From contig NZ_AP022810.1 in assembly GCF_009731355.2 (NCBI RefSeq), positions 496,001-560,000 of the forward strand: a DNA stretch of 64,000 nucleotides. Reading direction: 5' to 3'. Below the pieces are notes generated by a model. It was not told the origin of the DNA, did not search any database, and saw only the letters and a program-made list of their open reading frames with translations. Source of the stretch: Desulfuromonas sp. AOP6 (GTDB taxonomy: Bacteria > Desulfobacterota > Desulfuromonadia > Desulfuromonadales > SZUA-540). A program made the position numbers and the translations under genes. Shown here piece after piece: positions 1-8,371 of the stretch (its first letter is position 1; each line of letters begins with the position of its first letter).

Positions 1-874
1 GGTGGCGTTCTAACTGCCGGGCCCCCAAAGACAGGGAGAGCGTCAGCAACAGGTACATGAGGGTAATGGTGATCCATACCTCCAGAGTCAGGTAGGTCGT
101 GGCCATCAGTTCGGTGCCCTGGAAAGTCAGCTCCTGGATGGAGATAACGGAGACAATGGCCGAATCTTTGACCGTGGAGATGAACTGCCCGGCCAAAGGC
201 GGCAGCATCCGCTGAAAAGCCTGCGGAAGAACGATATCCTGCAGCTGGTGGCGATGGGAGAGCCCGAGAGCCCGGGCCGCGTCCCATTGGCCTCTTTCGA
301 TGGACTGGATACCGGAACGGACAATTTCCGTGATGTAGGCTCCTTCGATCAGGGCCAGCGTCAGGGTGGCGGACAGGAATTGCTCCAGAAACTCGGGCGG
401 AGCCAACAGGATGCCGACCCAGCGGGAGATGGTAGGGTGCTCGCCGAGAAAGGCAGGCAGGCCACTGAACAGCGGGTTGAGCTGGCTGCTCAGAAAGAAG
501 TAGAAGAGAAAAATCAGCACCAGAGGAGGCAGATTTCGCACCAGGCCGACATAGGTCTGCCCTACCAGACGTTTGAACAGGCTGGGGCTGGTCCGGAACA
601 GACCCATGGTCAGTCCCAGGGTCAGGGCCAGCAGCATGGACCAGATACTCAGACGGATGGTCGTGAAAAGACCTTCCAGCAGCAGACCGGGAACCCACTG
701 CCGGGAGATCTCATCGAATCGCAGCAGATATTGGGGGATGACCGCCCAGTTCCAGCGGTAGTCGAGGCCGCTGTGAATCCTGTAGATCAGGCAGACGGCG
801 AGGGCCGCCAGACCTGCCAGCAGGATGATATCCAGTCTCGTGATCCTGGGGGACGGCCCCGGCAAGTAGGTCAT
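1..874 (-). CDS. Polar amino acid ABC transporter permease (cut by window edge)
   Basis: This is an inner-membrane permease of the HisM/GlnP type, and its 3' end lies outside the window. The visible 291 codons contain several hydrophobic segments and the conserved cytoplasmic EAA-type loop (a stretch reading GQWDAARALGL) that docks on the ATPase. An in-frame TGA sits five codons before the ATG at 874, so the start is well fixed. It follows the binding-protein gene by 48 bases and is the last visible gene of the importer operon. Family assignment is firm; the substrate is not. Confidence 0.88.
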   Translation of the reverse strand, partial: MTYLPGPSPRITRLDIILLAGLAALAVCLIYRIHSGLDYRWNWAVIPQYLLRFDEISRQWVPGLLLEGLFTTIRLSIWSMLLALTLGLTMGLFRTSPSLFKRLVGQTYVGLVRNLPPLVLIFLFYFFLSSQLNPLFSGLPAFLGEHPTISRWVGILLAPPEFLEQFLSATLTLALIEGAYITEIVRSGIQSIERGQWDAARALGLSHRHQLQDIVLPQAFQRMLPPLAGQFISTVKDSAIVSVISIQELTFQGTELMATTYLTLEVWITITLMYLLLTLSLSLGARQLERH

Positions 875-922
875 GATGAGTGCAATTCAAAGGCCGGTTT
901 CCGGCCAGGAAATAAGAGGATG

Positions 923-1756
923 CTACTGAATCAGGGTCTCCCACTCGCGGCTTTCGAACCAGTACTGCCGCTTCTGCTCCAGCCAGCCCTCTGCCTCCAC
1001 CACGCGGATCCAACTGTCGAGGTAGTTGAGAAAGTCCACGTCTCCCTTGCGGATGGCAAAGCCGATAGGCTCCCGGGTAAAAGTGTCCGGCAGAGGGAGA
1101 AAAAGCTTGTCGGCGTGCTTCAGGGCCAGGAAAGCCGGAGTGGGCTTGGAGGTGACGAAGGCATGGGCCCGTCCGTTCAGCAGCTCCTGAATGGCCTGGG
1201 ATTCATCATCGAACAGGCGCAGGGTCGCCTTGGGGATGAAGGTTTTGGTGGCTGTTGCTGCGGTTGTGCCGATGCGGGCGACGATGACGACATCCTCCCG
1301 GTTGAAATCCGCCAGGGTGGCATAGCCTGCGGCTTTCTCCCGGTGAGCAACGAGAGACATGCCGGAATAGTCATAGGGGATGGAGAAATTGACCTTGATA
1401 CTGCGATCGGGACGAATCCCCATGCCGCCAATGATAATGTCGAATTTGCCGGTGAGCAGAGCCGGGATGATGCCCGACCATTTTGTCGGGACAAATTGTG
1501 CCTTGACTCCCATGTCCTCGGCCAGCCGGGTGGCAACGTCGATTTCAAAGCCGACCAGGTTGCCGGTCTTGTCCTTCATGGCCCAGGGAACGAAGGTCGA
1601 CATGCCGATGCGCAGGGTGCCTTTGCGAAGAGCCTGCTCCAGCGTGCTCTTCTCCACAAGTTCCTGGCGGATGTCGGCGGCCGGTGAAGGACAGGCCAAG
1701 GCAAATCCAGCCAGCAGAACGGTGAGAGTCGTGAAGAAACGTCTGAATCGGACCAT
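923..1756 (-). CDS. Periplasmic amino acid-binding protein, solute-binding family 3
   Basis: This is the extracytoplasmic substrate receptor of the neighbouring ABC importer (277 residues). A signal peptide with a basic start and hydrophobic core ends near PSPAADI at about residue 27. The mature part has the family hallmarks: a GTLRIGMS strand, GFEIDVATRLAEDMG, and a GKFDIIIGGMGI segment that forms part of the ligand cleft. The reading frame stays open 11 codons further upstream, but AGGAGG lies at the right distance before the ATG at 1756, so I use that start. It sits between the ATPase gene and the second permease gene. The ligand cannot be told from sequence. Confidence 0.92.
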   Translation of the reverse strand: MVRFRRFFTTLTVLLAGFALACPSPAADIRQELVEKSTLEQALRKGTLRIGMSTFVPWAMKDKTGNLVGFEIDVATRLAEDMGVKAQFVPTKWSGIIPALLTGKFDIIIGGMGIRPDRSIKVNFSIPYDYSGMSLVAHREKAAGYATLADFNREDVVIVARIGTTAATATKTFIPKATLRLFDDESQAIQELLNGRAHAFVTSKPTPAFLALKHADKLFLPLPDTFTREPIGFAIRKGDVDFLNYLDSWIRVVEAEGWLEQKRQYWFESREWETLIQ

Positions 1757-1785
1757 GGATGCCTCCTGTCGTAAAAGGGCAGCAA

Positions 1786-2538
1786 TCAAAGCACCTGCTG
1801 CAGAAAGTGGCGACTTCTTTCTTCGCGGGGAGCGCTGAAAAATTGGGCGGCCGGCGCCACTTCAATTAAACGGCCGTGGTCGAGCAGGACAACACGGTCA
1901 CCGACCTCCCGGGCGAAACCCATCTCATGGGTGACGACCACCATGGTCATCCCCTCCATGGCCAGTGAACGCATGACTTCAAGGACTTCACCAATCATTT
2001 CGGGATCCAGGGCGCTGGTGGCCTCATCAAAAAGCATGACTTTCGGGTGCAGGGCCAGCGCGCGAGCGATGGCGACCCGCTGCTGCTGGCCGCCGCTGAG
2101 CTGAGAAGGATAGGCCTGGGCTTTCTCGCTCAGATTGACTTTGCCGAGGAGTTCCATGGTCAGAGCCGTAGCCTGCCGGCGGTTTTTTTTGCGTACCCGC
2201 ATCTGTGCCAGATTGATATTCTCCAGCACGGTCAGGTGTGGAAAAAGGTTGAAGGACTGAAAGACCATGCCGACCTCCTGGCGGATCTTCAGCCGGTTTC
2301 GTGGATTTTCGTCCAGCGGAATGTTGTCGATGACAATGGAACCGCCATCCCTTTCTTCCAGACCGTTGAGGCAGCGCAGCAGGGTGGATTTGCCCGAGCC
2401 GGACGGCCCGACCACGACCACGACCTCCCGTTCGCGGATGGTCAGGGAAAAGTGGCTGAGCGCCTGCACTCGGTTGGGAAAAGTCTTGCTGATGTCGGTG
2501 ATGACAATCATATCCTGGCCCAGAGTTTTAGCGCTCAT
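1786..2538 (-). CDS. Amino acid ABC transporter ATP-binding protein (GlnQ/HisP type)
   Basis: This cytoplasmic ATPase drives the importer. Walker [10 protein letters not shown] is at residues 44-52, the signature LSGGQQQR is near residue 150, Walker B with the catalytic Glu reads [12 protein letters not shown], and the switch His follows in VTHEMG. The 250-residue length is normal for the family. The start codon overlaps the stop of the upstream permease gene by four bases (ATGA), which points to coupled translation. An internal ATG at codon 10 would give a product nearer the usual N-terminus, so the exact start is slightly uncertain. Confidence 0.95.
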   Translation of the reverse strand: MSAKTLGQDMIVITDISKTFPNRVQALSHFSLTIREREVVVVVGPSGSGKSTLLRCLNGLEERDGGSIVIDNIPLDENPRNRLKIRQEVGMVFQSFNLFPHLTVLENINLAQMRVRKKNRRQATALTMELLGKVNLSEKAQAYPSQLSGGQQQRVAIARALALHPKVMLFDEATSALDPEMIGEVLEVMRSLAMEGMTMVVVTHEMGFAREVGDRVVLLDHGRLIEVAPAAQFFSAPREERSRHFLQQVL

Positions 2539-3359
2539 GCCGTTCTTTCCTTCAGGTGGGTTTCAAGTCCCTTGACTAGAGCCGACAAGGTCAAGGTGAC
2601 GCCCAGATAGATGGCTGCCACAGTGAACCAGATCTCGAAGGTCAGAAAAGTCTCGGCGACAATGGCCTGCCCCTGCATGGTGAGATCGTAAATGGCGATG
2701 GTGCTGACGAGGGCGGAATCCTTCACCAGGGAGATGGCCTGACTGGTCAGGGGGGGGAGGATGCGGCGGAAGGCCTGTGGCAGAATGACGCTGCCATAGG
2801 TGTCGAGGCGTCCCAGACCCAGGCTGTGCGCCGCCTCCCATTGACCCCGATGGATAGAGACGATCCCCGCCCGGATGATTTCCGAAGCGTAGGCTCCCTC
2901 GAAGGCGCTCAGGGCCAGCACGGCGGCAGTGACCCGACCCAGGTCCAGAATGGGGGAAAGCACGAAATAGACAAAAAAAATCTGGATGAGCAGCGGCGTG
3001 TTGCGGATGGTCTCCAGGTATAGTCTCGCCAGCAGTCCCGCCACGGCTGAAGAAGAAATCCGGGCCAATGCCGTCAGCAGGGCGATCACGAAGGCCAGTG
3101 CCAGGCTGATGCCGACGATCTCAAAGGTAACGCCCAACCCCTTCAGCAGCGGACCCCAAGTAAAGACGCCGTTTTCCAGGGTGAAGAGATAGCGTGGCAC
3201 CCGGTACCACTGCCAGTGGTAGCCGAGGTTCTGGGCGCCGTGAATAAGCAGCCAGATGATGCCGGCGCAGAGCAGCAGAAATTTGACCCAGGCGATGGAG
3301 GGCGATCTCTTCAGGTGAGAGAGTAATTGCCACATCGGGATAGAGGGTTTTATTCGCAT
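2535..3359 (-). CDS. Polar amino acid ABC transporter permease
   Basis: This is the first gene of the importer operon, a 274-residue inner-membrane permease with an N-terminal membrane segment near residue 25 and a five-helix core. The conserved loop reads [11 protein letters not shown], and the following stretch [20 protein letters not shown] is typical of HisM-type subunits. The second, only partly visible permease at the other end of the operon is its likely partner, giving a heterodimeric channel. It overlaps the ATPase gene by four bases. Confidence 0.93.
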   Translation of the reverse strand: MRIKPSIPMWQLLSHLKRSPSIAWVKFLLLCAGIIWLLIHGAQNLGYHWQWYRVPRYLFTLENGVFTWGPLLKGLGVTFEIVGISLALAFVIALLTALARISSSAVAGLLARLYLETIRNTPLLIQIFFVYFVLSPILDLGRVTAAVLALSAFEGAYASEIIRAGIVSIHRGQWEAAHSLGLGRLDTYGSVILPQAFRRILPPLTSQAISLVKDSALVSTIAIYDLTMQGQAIVAETFLTFEIWFTVAAIYLGVTLTLSALVKGLETHLKERTA

Positions 3360-3421
3360 AAGAGGTCAGCCTGCATGATGGCAACAGGATAGCAGTAGTG
3401 GATTAGCACGTCCGGGCTACT

Positions 3422-3592
3422 CTATTGACCACTCTTCGTGGCCGTTTCTTTGTTGATCTGCTCGTAAAGCGCGATTTGCTCGGCCATACTCAGTTTCTTG
3501 CGGCAGCCGCCGGCGCGCAGGCAGAGGCTGCAGCGGTCGTCCGAGCACCACTGGCACATTTTGCAGTCGGGGCAGGGATGTTTTTTATCCAT
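3422..3592 (-). CDS. Small Cys-rich protein (56 residues), unknown function
   Basis: This short gene has a good ribosome-binding site (GGGAGATGCC before the ATG at 3592). It encodes 56 residues with seven Cys, all in residues 7-30 (positions 7, 10, 13, 16, 21, 24, 30). The first four are spaced CxxCxxCxxC. The C-terminal half is a charged helix (SMAEQIALYEQINKE). The pattern suggests a zinc or iron-sulfur site, but I know no named family for it. It is 30 bases downstream of the MOP-type transporter gene on the same strand and may be the last gene of that operon. Confidence 0.72.
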   Translation of the reverse strand: MDKKHPCPDCKMCQWCSDDRCSLCLRAGGCRKKLSMAEQIALYEQINKETATKSGQ

Positions 3593-3622
3593 GGCATCTC
3601 CCTCGGCGGTTCAAGTTTCAGT

Positions 3623-4936
3623 TTACCCGGGTAGGTTAGAGTCTGGCAAGTGTTCAAAGTCAGGATAGAGCCGCCGGCGTTGGCGCAGGAGGTACCAGGC
3701 CTCCAGACTTTCGGCCAACAGGAGCAGGGCGATGGCTTGAGCTACTCCAGGAAAAGGCAGGGGGGCAAGCAGGCTAAGCACCCAGCAGACGAGCAGAAAA
3801 AAAGCTTTGTAGATGGTGGAGCGACCGAGCAACGCGGTGCGGTGAGCCCCGGCGAAAAACCCTCGCAGCAGGTTGGCTGCGCCATACAGAAGCGGAAAGA
3901 CGGTACAGGCCGCCATGGGCCAGGTAATATAGGCGCGCATGCTCCCTTCGATGCCCATCAGCTGCCCAAGAATCAGTTTATTGAGAGGGAAAGCTGTCAG
4001 CAGCATGACCAGCCCCGTGCCACCACCCACCCAGAGAAAAAAGCGGACCAGCGTCTGATAGTCTTCGTGGTCGCGTACCAGGGTCAGATAGGCCTGCTGC
4101 AGGTTACGCATGGGGCCTGCCAGCAGAAAAATAAAGCCGCGAATGACGCCAAAGGCGGCCAGAGCGAGTTCCCCGTCGGGCAGACGGCCGATAATGGCGT
4201 TGATCTGCAGAGGGATGGTCTGCTGCAGGCAGGAGGAGTAGGCCAGAGGGAAGGCGTAGCGCAGGATCTCTAAGGTGCTCTTTTCCTCTTCGCCGGTGGC
4301 GGGGAGGTGGCAACGCCAGGCGAAAAACCCCATGAACGCCGTTTCGACCACAATGCAGCCGAGCAGGGCTACGGCCCCCAGTTCAGGGCCACTGTACCAG
4401 GGAGCGCCAAGAGCCAGCATGGCGAAGAGCGCCACCACACGCACACCGGTCGATAAGGAGACCAGGGCGGTGCGCCGGGCCCGGATGACCAGGCCTTGGA
4501 AGAGGCCGCGAAAGCCGGTGAAAAAGGGGAGAAAGACAAGAATGGCGAGCACTTCAAGGGCGCCGCTGGCCACCTTGCCGCTGACACCGAGGACGTTGCC
4601 GAGCAGGAAGAGGCCCACGGGGGTAAAGGCGAGCAGGGCCAGCAAAATGGAGACAAGGCAGGCGACCAGGGTCACGAAGATGGTCGTACCGAAGAGGGAC
4701 CGGCGCCCCCTCACCATGGCGATGGTGATGGTGTGGTTCTGGTAGGAGGGAGAGGCGACGAACAGGTGCAGCACCATGGCCACGGAGAAGGCAGCCAAGG
4801 CGGTGACAAAGTCATCGAGTCGGGCCAGGGCGCCATTGATGATGGAATGGGATACGCTCATCAACTGCACGTTGAGGAGCAAGGGAAAGAAAAAGAGGGC
4901 GATTTCTTTTTGCGACAGGGGGCGCGAGGAGATCAA
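3623..4936 (-). CDS. MOP-superfamily (MATE/Ank-like) membrane transporter
   Basis: This 437-residue protein is almost entirely hydrophobic, with about 12 predicted membrane segments in two similar halves. The N-terminal stretch (LSQKEIALFFFPLLLNVQLM) looks like the first helix of polysaccharide or multidrug MOP exporters and of Ank-like proteins. No substrate signature is evident. The start codon overlaps the stop of gph by four bases, so it is translationally coupled to that gene. A second, clearer MATE protein lies at 57.5-58.9 kb; the two are not close copies. Confidence 0.7.
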   Translation of the reverse strand: MISSRPLSQKEIALFFFPLLLNVQLMSVSHSIINGALARLDDFVTALAAFSVAMVLHLFVASPSYQNHTITIAMVRGRRSLFGTTIFVTLVACLVSILLALLAFTPVGLFLLGNVLGVSGKVASGALEVLAILVFLPFFTGFRGLFQGLVIRARRTALVSLSTGVRVVALFAMLALGAPWYSGPELGAVALLGCIVVETAFMGFFAWRCHLPATGEEEKSTLEILRYAFPLAYSSCLQQTIPLQINAIIGRLPDGELALAAFGVIRGFIFLLAGPMRNLQQAYLTLVRDHEDYQTLVRFFLWVGGGTGLVMLLTAFPLNKLILGQLMGIEGSMRAYITWPMAACTVFPLLYGAANLLRGFFAGAHRTALLGRSTIYKAFFLLVCWVLSLLAPLPFPGVAQAIALLLLAESLEAWYLLRQRRRLYPDFEHLPDSNLPG

Positions 4937-5574
4937 GGCCGGCTTCCCGGGAAGAGGCGGAGAAGCTCGATGGGGGTTGCCGCCAGATAATCATAGGGGT
5001 TGCCGTCGGAGATGCCGAACCCCCAGGCGCAGAAGCAGGTTCTGGTGCCGGCGCTCCGCCCGGCGATAAGGTCGGTGCGGTGGTCGCCGATCATGATAGC
5101 GGTGGCCGCCTCGGAGCCCAGTTCTGCCAGAGCCTGTCTTACCGGGGCCGAATGGGGCTTTTTCTCGGCACAGCTGTCGCCGCCGATGACGGTGCCGAAA
5201 TAGGGGCGCAGACCCAGTCCGCGCAGAACCTCCTCGGCCATGTCAAGGGGCTTGTTGGTGACGACGCCCATGGGCGCTCCCTGCAGGCTGTCGAGAAAGG
5301 CGGGGATGTCGGCATAGGGACGGGTATGGTCGAGGAGGTGGCGCCGGTAGCGGTCGAGAAAATCCTGCAGGAGGTTGCCGCTGAAGGTCCCGGCGGGCAG
5401 TGCCCTTCTGACCAGCATGGTGGCGCCGTCGCCGACATAACCCCTGACTGTCGCCAGCGTCAGGGGGGCAAGGTCGAGATCAGTCCGCAGTTCGTTGATG
5501 GCCGTGGTCAGGTCCTGCAGCGAGTCGACCAGGGTGCCGTCCAGGTCAAAGAGATAGGTTCTCAGCTCAGTCAA
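4933..5574 (-). CDS. gph: HAD-family phosphatase, phosphoglycolate phosphatase-like
   Basis: This is a 213-residue cytoplasmic HAD subfamily IA phosphatase. Motif I DLDGTLVDS (nucleophile Asp at about residue 10) is followed by a helical cap, motif II VVTNKP, a conserved Lys in EKKPHSAP, and motif IV MIGDHRTDLIAG with the Mg-binding acids. Phosphoglycolate is the usual substrate of this subgroup, but related enzymes act on other small phosphoesters. The gene starts eight bases before the end of the NSS transporter gene. Confidence 0.83.
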   Translation of the reverse strand: MTELRTYLFDLDGTLVDSLQDLTTAINELRTDLDLAPLTLATVRGYVGDGATMLVRRALPAGTFSGNLLQDFLDRYRRHLLDHTRPYADIPAFLDSLQGAPMGVVTNKPLDMAEEVLRGLGLRPYFGTVIGGDSCAEKKPHSAPVRQALAELGSEAATAIMIGDHRTDLIAGRSAGTRTCFCAWGFGISDGNPYDYLAATPIELLRLFPGSRP

Positions 5575-6925
5575 AAAGACCTGCCTTGTTCAAAAGGATG
5601 ACCAACACGGCCAGGGGGGCGACATAGCGGATCATGAAGTGCCAGAGAGGATAGACCCAGCCGGCGCCGCCGGCGACCAGCTCTTCCTTCTCCTCGCTGC
5701 CTTTCCAGAACCAGCCGACGTAGACGGAGATGAGCAGGCCGCTGAAGGGTAGTAGATAGTTGGAGGCAATGAGGTCGGCTGAGTCGAAAAAAGCCAGGTC
5801 GCCCAAGGGGGTCCAGCCGCCCAGGGCATTATAGGAGAGGGCCGACGGCAGGCCGACGACGAACGCGAGGCCGGCCAGAAAAGTGGTGGCCCGCTTGCGC
5901 CCCCAGCCCTTCTCGTCAATGAGAAAGGCCACCTGGGATTCGAGCAGGGAGATATTGCTGGTGAGTGCCGCAAACGCCAGTAGCAGAAAGAAAAAGATAG
6001 CCAGGATAAAGCCGCCGGGGATCTGGGAAAAGACCACCGGAATCGTTTTGAAGATAAGCCCGGGGCCGGCGGCCGGCGCCATGCCGACGGCAAAGACGAT
6101 GGGGAAGATAGCCAGGCCCGCCATGAGGGCGATGCCGGTATCGAGCAGGGCGACGCGCAGGCTGGAGGCAAAGAGATCCTCATTTTTGGCCATGTAGGAG
6201 CCGTAGGTGATCATGGCCGCCATCCCCAGGGACAGGGTAAAAAAGGAGTGCCCCAGGGCTTCGAGTATGGAGGCTCCCGTCAGCTTGCTGAAATCAGGCT
6301 CGAACATGAAAGCCAGCCCTTCGCGAGCGCCGGGACTGAACATGCCGTTCATGAAGAGCAGAAAGAGCAGAAAAAGCAGCACGGGCATGAGGATCTTGCT
6401 CCAGCGCTCGATGCCTTTCTGAACGCCGCCAATGACGATACCCAGGCACAGGGCCATGAAGAGAAAGTGCCAGAGAATCTGGCGCGGACCGTTGGCGAGC
6501 AGACCCCCGAACATCGCTTCGATCTCTTCCGGCGAGACGCCGGCGAAGCTCCCCATGACGGCGCGGAAGACGTAGTCCAGGGTCCAGCCGGCCACCACTG
6601 AATAGTAGGAGCAGATGATGAAGGCGGCGGCCACGCTGACCCAGCCGGCCACCTGCCAGAAGGAGCGGGGCCCTTCGAGTTGGCGGAAGGCGCCAACGGC
6701 ATCTTTGCGGGTATGGCGACCGATCATGAACTCGGCCATCATGATGGGCAGGCCGACCATGGCGATGCATGCCAGGTAGACCAGCACAAAGGCGCCCCCG
6801 CCGTTTTCACCGGCGATGTAGGGGAATTTCCAGATATTGCCAAGGCCAACGGCGCTGCCGGCGGCGGCGAGAATGAAACCAAGACGGCTGGCCCACTGGG
6901 CTCTGGGAGCTTTGGCTTGTGACAT
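5567..6925 (-). CDS. Sodium-dependent transporter, NSS (SNF) family
   Basis: This 452-residue inner-membrane symporter resembles bacterial LeuT-type proteins. The first helix carries the family signature (AAAGSAVGLGNIWKFPY, residues 21-37), whose unwound centre binds Na+ and substrate, followed by GENGGGAFVLVYL. About 11 to 12 membrane segments are visible. The likely substrate is an amino acid, by family only. The start codon is two bases beyond the yggS stop, so translation is probably coupled. Confidence 0.92.
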   Translation of the reverse strand: MSQAKAPRAQWASRLGFILAAAGSAVGLGNIWKFPYIAGENGGGAFVLVYLACIAMVGLPIMMAEFMIGRHTRKDAVGAFRQLEGPRSFWQVAGWVSVAAAFIICSYYSVVAGWTLDYVFRAVMGSFAGVSPEEIEAMFGGLLANGPRQILWHFLFMALCLGIVIGGVQKGIERWSKILMPVLLFLLFLLFMNGMFSPGAREGLAFMFEPDFSKLTGASILEALGHSFFTLSLGMAAMITYGSYMAKNEDLFASSLRVALLDTGIALMAGLAIFPIVFAVGMAPAAGPGLIFKTIPVVFSQIPGGFILAIFFFLLLAFAALTSNISLLESQVAFLIDEKGWGRKRATTFLAGLAFVVGLPSALSYNALGGWTPLGDLAFFDSADLIASNYLLPFSGLLISVYVGWFWKGSEEKEELVAGGAGWVYPLWHFMIRYVAPLAVLVILLNKAGLFD

Positions 6926-6927
6926 GC

Positions 6928-7620
6928 TCAGGGATACTCTCTTTCACCAAAAATAGCGGTGCCGATGCGCACCATGGTGGCCCCTTCTTCCACGGCCACC
7001 TCGAAGTCATGGCTCATGCCCATGGACAGTTCCGTCATGTGGACATCGGGCAGGTTCAGTGCGGCGATGCGTTCCGACAGGTGGCGCAGCTGGGCAAAGT
7101 ACGGCCGCACATCCTCGGGATTATCGCAATAGGGGGGCAGGGTCATCAGGCCGCGCAGTCGCAGATGGGGGAGAGTGGCCAGACGACGGGCCAGATCTTC
7201 GGCGGCCTCCTCGGTGGCTCCGGATTTGGACTCCTCATCGGCCAGATTGACCTGTAGGAGTATATCCACCGTTTCCCCGATTTTCTGCCACTGGCGGTCA
7301 ATCTCTTGGGCGAGGGAAAGCCGGTCGACGGAGTGAATCATGCTGACGTTGCCACGCAGGTATTTGACTTTGTTCGATTGCAGGTGCCCGATGAAATGCC
7401 AGGTAACCGGCAGTCGCACCTGTTCGCGCTTGTCCGTGAACTCCTGCACGTAACTCTCACCGAAGAGCTGTTGACCAGCGCGGGCCGCCTCCTCGATCTG
7501 GCTGGCGGGTTTGGTCTTGGAGACGGCCACCAGCCTGACCTGATTCGGATCGCGGTTGCTGCGCTGACAGGCCGCTTCGAGGCGAGTCCGGATGTCTTGG
7601 ATATTGCTCTGGATGCTCAT
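6928..7620 (-). CDS. yggS: PLP homeostasis protein, YggS/PLPBP family
   Basis: This is a 230-residue pyridoxal phosphate-binding TIM-barrel protein without known enzymatic activity. The PLP Lys lies in VRLVAVSKTKP (about residue 36). Family motifs follow: FGESYVQEF, WHFIGHLQSNKVKYL, and ELSMGMSHDFEVAVEEGATMVRIGTAIFG at the phosphate-binding end (here given in parts: LSMGMSHDFE and VRIGTAIFGER). In its family it buffers free PLP and affects amino acid pools. It starts 32 bases after maf, with GAGGG before the ATG. Confidence 0.95.
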   Translation of the reverse strand: MSIQSNIQDIRTRLEAACQRSNRDPNQVRLVAVSKTKPASQIEEAARAGQQLFGESYVQEFTDKREQVRLPVTWHFIGHLQSNKVKYLRGNVSMIHSVDRLSLAQEIDRQWQKIGETVDILLQVNLADEESKSGATEEAAEDLARRLATLPHLRLRGLMTLPPYCDNPEDVRPYFAQLRHLSERIAALNLPDVHMTELSMGMSHDFEVAVEEGATMVRIGTAIFGEREYP

Positions 7621-7652
7621 GGTGTCCCTCGCAGTGGGGCGTCAGCAGGGGA

Positions 7653-8312
7653 TCAGGAAACGGCTGGGGAAGGTACGCCCTCAAGCGGGTTGGCGAAGAG
7701 GCGAAGGGCGCCGATGCGTTCGAGCGCTTCAACCACTTCACACAGGGGCAGGCCGACCACATTGGTATAGCTCCCCTCGATCCCCAGGATCATAAAGGCT
7801 CCAATCCCCTGAATGGCGTAAGCCCCTGCTTTGTCAAAGGGTTCGGAAGTGGCAATGTACCCCGCAATCTCCTGCCCTGTCAACTCCTTGAACCTTACGC
7901 GGGTGGAGACCACGCCGGAGACGAAAGTACGCTGTTGGCGATCATAAATGGCGTAGGAGGAGAGGACGCGGTGGCATCGGCCGGAGAGCGAGCTGAGCAT
8001 GGCGGCCGCCTCCTTCTCGTCCACCGGTTTGCCGAGCAGGCTGCCGTCCCTCAGGACCACGGTGTCGCTGCCCAGAAACCAGCGTCCGGCCACTGTCGGA
8101 CGGGAGGCGACCTCCAGCGCTTTTTCTCGGGCCAGGCGCAGTACATGCTCTTCCGGCGTTTCGCCGGGGTATTCCCGCTCATCCACCGTGCTGGGGATGG
8201 CCGTAAAGGGGATGGAGAGAGACGCGAGCAGTTCGCGCCGGCGCGGTGATGCCGACGCCAGTACGATTCCTTCCGGAGCGAAGGGCGCCAGGGAAGATTC
8301 GGGGGTGGGCAT
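7653..8312 (-). CDS. maf: Maf-type nucleoside triphosphate pyrophosphatase
   Basis: This 219-residue Maf/YhdE-type protein hydrolyses non-canonical or modified nucleoside triphosphates to monophosphates. The N-terminal SASPRRRELLASL motif (about residues 20-32), the DTVV strand with the catalytic acid, the GKPVDEKEA segment and YAIQGIG are all present. AGGAG precedes the ATG at 8312. It appears to lead the run maf, yggS, NSS, gph, MOP. Confidence 0.94.
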   Translation of the reverse strand: MPTPESSLAPFAPEGIVLASASPRRRELLASLSIPFTAIPSTVDEREYPGETPEEHVLRLAREKALEVASRPTVAGRWFLGSDTVVLRDGSLLGKPVDEKEAAAMLSSLSGRCHRVLSSYAIYDRQQRTFVSGVVSTRVRFKELTGQEIAGYIATSEPFDKAGAYAIQGIGAFMILGIEGSYTNVVGLPLCEVVEALERIGALRLFANPLEGVPSPAVS

Positions 8313-8371
8313 GGTGATGATTCTCCTGCCGTCAAAGGGTGCAAAAAGGTCAGGCAGGATAGCAGGAAAGG

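Noticed and set aside
248-1687. A 479-codon plus frame across the importer genes
   Set aside because: It covers both the permease and binding-protein genes on the other strand and has Gln/Gly-rich shadow composition.
3553-3566. Sigma54-like TGGCAC...TTGCA
   Set aside because: The spacing is three bases instead of five and it lies inside the Cys-rich gene.
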